A program made the position numbers and the translations under genes. Shown piece by piece: positions 60,223 to 64,000 of a DNA stretch of 64,000 nt. Each line of letters opens with the position of its first letter. Positions within the stretch are counted from its first letter, which is position 1. The stretch is from Saccharothrix sp. S26 (GTDB lineage Bacteria; Actinomycetota; Actinomycetes; Mycobacteriales; Pseudonocardiaceae): assembly GCF_021390395.1 (NCBI RefSeq), contig NZ_JAJUWT010000005.1, positions 124,001 through 188,000 of the forward strand. Reading direction: 5' to 3'. The notes under the pieces were generated by a model. It did not search any database and was not told the origin of the DNA. It saw only the letters and a program-made list of their open reading frames with translations.

Positions 60223-61568
60223 AGGGCCTTGATCGGGGACTCGACGCAGTCGGCGACGAACCGCAGGAACCCGCCCGCCGTGCCGCCGTCGCACACCCGG
60301 TGGTCGAAGGCCAAGGTCAGCTGGGCCACCTTGCGCACGGCCAGTTGACCGTCCACCGCCCACGGCCGGTCGATGATGCGGCCGATGCCGAGGATCGCGG
60401 CCTCCGGGTGGTTGATGATGGCGGCCGAGCCGTCGACGCCGAACACGCCGTAGTTGTTCACCGTGAACGTGCCGCCGGTCATCGCGGCGGGCGTGAGCCT
60501 GCCCTCCCGTGCCGACGCGGTGTGCCCGGCGATGGCGGCGGCGAGTTCGGCCGTGGTGAGGTCCTGCGCGTCCCGCACCACCGGCACCACCAGGCCGCGG
60601 TCGGTCTGGGCGGCGAAGCCGAGGTGCACCTGGTCGAGGACCACGATCTCGTCGCCCTCGACGCGGGAGTTCAGCTCGGGGAACTTCTTCAGGCCCAGCA
60701 CGGTGAAGCGGGCCAGCAGCGCGAGCAGGGACACCGACGGCAGCGCGGCGCGCGCGGCGAGGAAGTCGGTGGCGTCGACGTCCACCCAGACGGTCGCTTC
60801 GGGGATCTCGCGGCGTGAGGTGGCGAGCTTCTCCGCGACCGCGCCGCGCAGTCCGCGCAGGGGGATGCGACGGCCGGCGGGTGCGGTGGTGGTGGTGGCG
60901 CGGGCGGCGAGTTCGCGTTCCACGTCGGCGCGCCGGATGACGCCACCGGGCCCGGTGCCGGTGACCTGGTCGAGCGCCAGGCCGTGCTCCCGCGCGAGTC
61001 GCCGCACGAGCGGCGAGATGACGGCGGGTGCCGTGGCGGGACTGGTCGCCGTGGCGGCCGAGCCGTTCACCCCCGAGCCGTTCACCCCCGAGCCGTTCAC
61101 CCCCGAGCCGTTCACCGCCGAGCCGTTCACCGCCGTCGGAGCCGCCGACCCGGCCGTCCGCGCGGACGGGACCGTGGCCGCTTCCGGTGTTCCGAGCGTT
61201 GAACTCAGGTGTTCTGAACGTAGGACACTCGCGTTCTGAGCGTTGGACTCGCGGGTGCGGCGGCGTCGGCGCGGGGTCTGCGAGGTGCCGTAGCCGATGA
61301 GGACGTTGCCCGAGTACTCGGAGGACTCCGGCTCCGGCTCGCCCACGGTGAGCAGCACCGAGCCGACGGCCAGCTTCTCCCCCGGCTCACCGAACCGCGC
61401 GCTCACCACGCCCTCGTACGGGCACGGCACCTCGACCACGGCCTTGGCCGTCTCCACCTCCACCACGGGCTGGTCCACGGACACCTCGTCGCCCACCGAC
61501 ACCAGCCAGGTGACGATCTCGCCCTCGGTCAGCCCCTCGCCCAGGTCGGGCAGCCGGAAGTCAGGCAC
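60210..61568 (-). CDS. bkdC: Branched-chain 2-oxoacid dehydrogenase E2 (dihydrolipoamide acyltransferase)
   Basis: This is a 452-residue protein. The lipoyl domain (1-75) has the lipoate Lys in ETAKAVVEV. A long linker (about 80-185) contains an in-frame copy of the dispersed repeat (ESNAQNASVLRSEHLSST) and five tandem VNGSG/AVNGS units. A peripheral subunit-binding domain follows (about 188-222, PLVRRLAREHGLALDQVTGTG), then the acyltransferase core with the active-site DHRVCDGG. It transfers acyl groups to CoA in valine/leucine/isoleucine breakdown and in making branched fatty-acid starters. It overlaps E1beta by eight bases. Confidence 0.93.
   Translation of the reverse strand: MPDFRLPDLGEGLTEGEIVTWLVSVGDEVSVDQPVVEVETAKAVVEVPCPYEGVVSARFGEPGEKLAVGSVLLTVGEPEPESSEYSGNVLIGYGTSQTPRRRRRTRESNAQNASVLRSEHLSSTLGTPEAATVPSARTAGSAAPTAVNGSAVNGSGVNGSGVNGSGVNGSAATATSPATAPAVISPLVRRLAREHGLALDQVTGTGPGGVIRRADVERELAARATTTTAPAGRRIPLRGLRGAVAEKLATSRREIPEATVWVDVDATDFLAARAALPSVSLLALLARFTVLGLKKFPELNSRVEGDEIVVLDQVHLGFAAQTDRGLVVPVVRDAQDLTTAELAAAIAGHTASAREGRLTPAAMTGGTFTVNNYGVFGVDGSAAIINHPEAAILGIGRIIDRPWAVDGQLAVRKVAQLTLAFDHRVCDGGTAGGFLRFVADCVESPIKALADL
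61060..61134. repeat. Five tandem 15-bp repeats in the E2 linker
   Basis: Unit GAGCCGTTCACC(C/G)CC occurs five times without gaps, encoding a V-N-G-S-(G/A) pentapeptide on the minus strand. Confidence 0.9.
61193..61256. repeat. Tandem dispersed repeat, copy B, inside the E2 gene
   Basis: The order is GAGCGTTGAACTCAGG, then CTGAACGTAGGACACTCG, then CTGAGCGTTGGACTCGCG. It aligns along its length with copy A at 43694-43757 and keeps the E2 frame open. Confidence 0.75.
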
Positions 61569-62568
61569 GGTAGCTCCCCACGACCTCGTCGTCCCACTGC
61601 AACCGCGCGATCGCGTCCAGAATGCGGTCGACGTGGGGCAGGTGGTGCGCCTCCAGCTTCGGCGGCGGGTAGGGGATGTCGAACCCGGTCACCCGCAGCA
61701 CCGGCGCGTGCAGGTGGTGGAAGCACCGCTCGGTCACCCGCGCCACCACCTCCGCGCCGTACCCGCCGAACCCGGACGCCTCGTGCACGACCACCGCGCG
61801 CCCGGTCTTCACCACCGAAGCGCACACCGTCTCGTCGTCGAACGGCGACAACGACCGCAGGTCCACGACCTCGACGTCCCAGCCCTCCTCGGCCGCCGCC
61901 TCGGCCGTCTCCAGCGCCGTCGCGACCATCGGCCCGTACGCGATCAGCGTGACGTCACGGCCGGTGCGCCGGACCATCGCCCGGTCGAACGGGATCGGCT
62001 CGCCGGCGAGCGCGCCCTTCGCCCAGTACCGCCGCTTCGGCTCCAGGAAGATCACCGGGTCGGGCGAGTCGATCGAGTCGCGCAGCAACCGGTAGGCGTC
62101 GTCGGGCGTGCCCGGCGTGACGACCCGCAGGCCCGGCGTGTGCGTGTAGTACGCCTCCGAGGAGTCGCAGTGGTGCTCGACCCCGCCGATGCCGCCGCCG
62201 TACGGCACGCGGATCACCACCGGCAACGACACCCGGCCGCGCGTGCGGTTGCGCAGCTTGGCCAGGTGGCTGGTGATCTGCTCGAACGCCGGGTAGGCGA
62301 ACGCGTCGAACTGCATCTCCACCACGGGCCGCAGGCCGTTCATCGCCATGCCGATCGCGGTGCCGACGATGCCCGACTCGGCCAGCGGCGTGTCGAACAC
62401 CCGCTCCTCGCCGAACCGGGCGGCCAGCCCGTCGGTCACCCGGAACACGCCGCCGAGCGCGCCGACGTCCTCGCCGAACACCAGCACGGTCGGGTCGGCG
62501 GCCAGCGCGTCGCCCAACGCCCGGTTGAGCGCGCCGGCCATCGACACCTGGGACTCGACCGTCGTCAT
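61561..62568 (-). CDS. bkdB: Branched-chain 2-oxoacid dehydrogenase E1 beta subunit
   Basis: This 335-residue subunit has VLVFGEDVGALGGVFRVTDGL, FDTPLAESGIVGTAIGMAMNG and GGIGGVEHHCDSSEAYY, the conserved active-site and TPP-pocket segments. YGPMVATALETAEAA and the C-terminal transketolase domain follow. It starts in the ATGA overlap with E1alpha. It pairs with E1alpha to decarboxylate branched-chain 2-oxoacids. Confidence 0.94.
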   Translation of the reverse strand: MTTVESQVSMAGALNRALGDALAADPTVLVFGEDVGALGGVFRVTDGLAARFGEERVFDTPLAESGIVGTAIGMAMNGLRPVVEMQFDAFAYPAFEQITSHLAKLRNRTRGRVSLPVVIRVPYGGGIGGVEHHCDSSEAYYTHTPGLRVVTPGTPDDAYRLLRDSIDSPDPVIFLEPKRRYWAKGALAGEPIPFDRAMVRRTGRDVTLIAYGPMVATALETAEAAAEEGWDVEVVDLRSLSPFDDETVCASVVKTGRAVVVHEASGFGGYGAEVVARVTERCFHHLHAPVLRVTGFDIPYPPPKLEAHHLPHVDRILDAIARLQWDDEVVGSYRA

Positions 62569-63638
62569 GCCAGCTCCTCCCGCAGCGCTGCGGCCTGGTC
62601 GCGCAGGTGGCGGGGCGTGGTGGCGTAGACGTGCTCGAACAGCTCGTCCGGCGAGGGCACGACGTCGACGTTCAGCTTCGCCCGCACGGATGCCGCGAAC
62701 TCCTCGGCCTCGGCCGCCACCGCCGCGCGGCGCGCGTGGTCCAGCAGGCCCCGCGCGCTCAGGTACGCCTCCAGCCGGTCCACCGGGTCGCGGTCCAGCC
62801 ACGCCGCGACCTCGTCGGACGTGCGGTACCGGGTGGCGTCGTCGGCGTTGGTGTGCGCCTCGATGCGGTAGGTGATCGCCTCGATCAACGTCGGCCCGCC
62901 CGACTCCAGCGCCTCGCGCACGACCGCGTACACGGCGGCCACGTCGTTGCCGTCCACCAGCACGGACGGCACGCCGTACCCGATGCCCTTGTGCGCCAGC
63001 GAGGGGGCGGCGTTCTGCTTGGACATCGGCACGCTGATCGCGTAACCGTTGTTCTGCACGAGGAACACCACCGGGGCCTTCCACACGCCGGCGAAGTTGA
63101 GCGCCTCGTGCGTGTCGCCCTCGGAGGTCGCGCCGTCACCGAGCAGCACGAGCGCCGCGGTGTCCTCGCCCTTGAGCCGGGCCGCGTGCGCGAAGCCGAC
63201 GGCGTGCAGCGTGTTGGTGGCCAGCGGGGTGCACTGGGGGCCGACGCGGTGCTCGTAGGGGTCGTAGCCGAGGTGCCAGCCGCCTTGCAGCAGGGTCAGC
63301 GTCTCGGCCGGGTCGACGCCCCGGGTGACCAGCGCGACCGAGTCGCGGTAGGTGGGGAACAGCCAGTCGGTGGGGCGCAGCGCGAGCACCGAGCCGACCT
63401 CGCACGCCTCCTGGCCGCGTGAGGACGGGTAGACCGCGAGCCTGCCCTGCTTGGTCAGGGCCGTGGCCTGGGTGTCGAAGCGGCGGCCGACGACCATCCG
63501 GCGGTGCAGCTCGACGAGCACGTCGTCGTCGGGCATGGACAGCGGCGAGTCGTCCACCGGCGTGCCGTCCTTGCGCAGCAGCGACAGCGGTTCGTCGCTG
63601 GGCAGCAACGTCCGCTCGGGCGCGCGGGTGCGGGCCAT
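62565..63638 (-). CDS. bkdA: Branched-chain 2-oxoacid dehydrogenase E1 alpha subunit
   Basis: This is a 357-residue TPP-dependent subunit. The TPP motif GDGATSEGDTHEALNFAGVWK ends in VQNNGYAISVP (GDG to NN spacing). The phosphorylation-loop-like region YRIEAHTNADDATRYR and the N-terminal SSRGQEACEVGSVLAL are conserved. GGAGGAG precedes ATG 63638. It is the first gene of the bkdABC operon, divergent from an Lrp/AsnC regulator. Confidence 0.94.
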   Translation of the reverse strand: MARTRAPERTLLPSDEPLSLLRKDGTPVDDSPLSMPDDDVLVELHRRMVVGRRFDTQATALTKQGRLAVYPSSRGQEACEVGSVLALRPTDWLFPTYRDSVALVTRGVDPAETLTLLQGGWHLGYDPYEHRVGPQCTPLATNTLHAVGFAHAARLKGEDTAALVLLGDGATSEGDTHEALNFAGVWKAPVVFLVQNNGYAISVPMSKQNAAPSLAHKGIGYGVPSVLVDGNDVAAVYAVVREALESGGPTLIEAITYRIEAHTNADDATRYRTSDEVAAWLDRDPVDRLEAYLSARGLLDHARRAAVAAEAEEFAASVRAKLNVDVVPSPDELFEHVYATTPRHLRDQAAALREELA

Positions 63639-63761
63639 GGGCTCCTCCGGGTGTCTCAAGGGGCGAGATGGAGGGCATGGTCCAGCTCACACCGGCCAAT
63701 CTTCCAGATCCGGGCCCGGAATCCGGACGAATGGCCGCGCGGGCGGGTTATGGTCGGCCAC

Positions 63762-64000
63762 ATGACGGCACGGGCTGGACATTCGGCACCGCTCGACGCG
63801 CTCGACCGGCGCATCGTGGAGGAGTTGCGCGCCGACGGGCGGATGTCGATGCGGTCGCTGGCGGAGAAGCTGCACATCTCGCGGGCCAGTGCGTACTCGC
63901 GGGTGGAGCGGCTGCACCGCGACGGCGTCATCACCGGGTACTCGGCGGTGGTCGACCCGGAGCGCTACGGCTTCGGCATCTCCGCCTACGTCTACCTCAA
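63762..64000 (+). CDS. bkdR: Lrp/AsnC-family regulator, probable BkdR (partial, 3' end off window)
   Basis: Seventy-nine codons are visible. The N-terminal HTH reads DALDRRIVEELRADGRMSM, then LHISRASAYSRVERLHRDG, followed by ITGYSAVVDPERYGFGISAYVYL, the start of the RAM ligand domain. ATG 63762 is seven bases after TATGGT (63749-63754), a leaderless promoter. Divergence from bkdABC supports the role of branched-chain amino-acid-responsive regulator. The gene name is inferred from context. Confidence 0.88.
   Translation, partial: MTARAGHSAPLDALDRRIVEELRADGRMSMRSLAEKLHISRASAYSRVERLHRDGVITGYSAVVDPERYGFGISAYVYL

Noticed and set aside
61060..61134. Tandem repeats as a possible CRISPR array
   Set aside because: Units are 15 bp with no spacers and encode a protein linker.

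Overview
The window is very GC-rich, densely packed actinomycete chromosome. Frequent GTG starts, many leaderless promoters, and Streptomyces-type operators (CebR-, DasR- and LexA-like sites) point to an actinobacterium, most plausibly Pseudonocardiales (Saccharothrix/Lentzea/Actinosynnema-like). That placement is inference from style and gene content, with no marker gene to confirm it. No rRNA, tRNA, CRISPR array, transposase or obvious prophage was found. Both edges cut genes: an RHS/YD-repeat protein on the left and an Lrp/AsnC regulator on the right.

Layout. 1-7.9 kb: a giant membrane-anchored RHS/LamG protein (-) divergent from a secreted tachylectin-like beta-propeller. 8-9.5 kb: a translationally coupled pair of ClpP paralogues, the second without its catalytic serine, convergent with a ClgR/PopR-type regulator ending in Ala-Ala. 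9.6-12.2 kb: EamA exporter/LysR pair and an alpha/beta hydrolase. 12.3-17.4 kb: an ABC-F ATPase behind a possible leader ORF, then a large secreted subtilase. 17.5-20.2 kb: an HTH-nSTAND-TM-propeller protein. 20.5-21.6 kb: AA10 LPMO-CBM2. 21.7-29 kb: DUF2000/AraC, two GAF-ANTAR proteins, small stress proteins, a VOC protein, a frameshifted regulator and a decayed Fic-type gene. 29.3-33.4 kb: isochorismatase-like hydrolase, GH12 endoglucanase, SMR efflux pair with MerR, BBE-type oxidase. 33.4-43.7 kb: mostly regulator/target pairs (TetR-MFS, WYL regulator, flavin monooxygenase, TetR-quinone oxidoreductase, siderophore-interacting protein, MetE-like protein, MocR-LysE). 43.8-51.8 kb: YciO-type protein, secreted Cip1-like protein, secreted peptidase, methionyl-tRNA synthetase behind a possible leader ORF, GH18 chitinase-CBM2. 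52-58 kb: DUF3072 under a LexA-type box, then an overlapping operon of an FtsX-type permease, two ABC ATPases, an SGNH hydrolase and a GNAT. 58-64 kb: GGCT-like protein, acetyltransferase, methyltransferase, then the branched-chain 2-oxoacid dehydrogenase operon (E1alpha-E1beta-E2) divergent from its probable Lrp regulator.

How genes work together. Three secreted proteins (LPMO, GH12, Cip1-like) each carry a 14-bp TGGGAGCG(C/T)TCCCA operator just upstream, so they look like a scattered cello-oligosaccharide (CebR-type) regulon. The GH18 chitinase instead has a DasR-type dre site. The ClpP pair and Ala-Ala-tailed regulator look like a feedback proteolysis module. The most unusual signals are the serine-less ClpP, a tandem repeat found both in a promoter and in frame inside the E2 linker, the decayed Fic gene, leader ORF/hairpin arrangements before two translation-related genes, and a predicted three-way-junction RNA near 26.35 kb.
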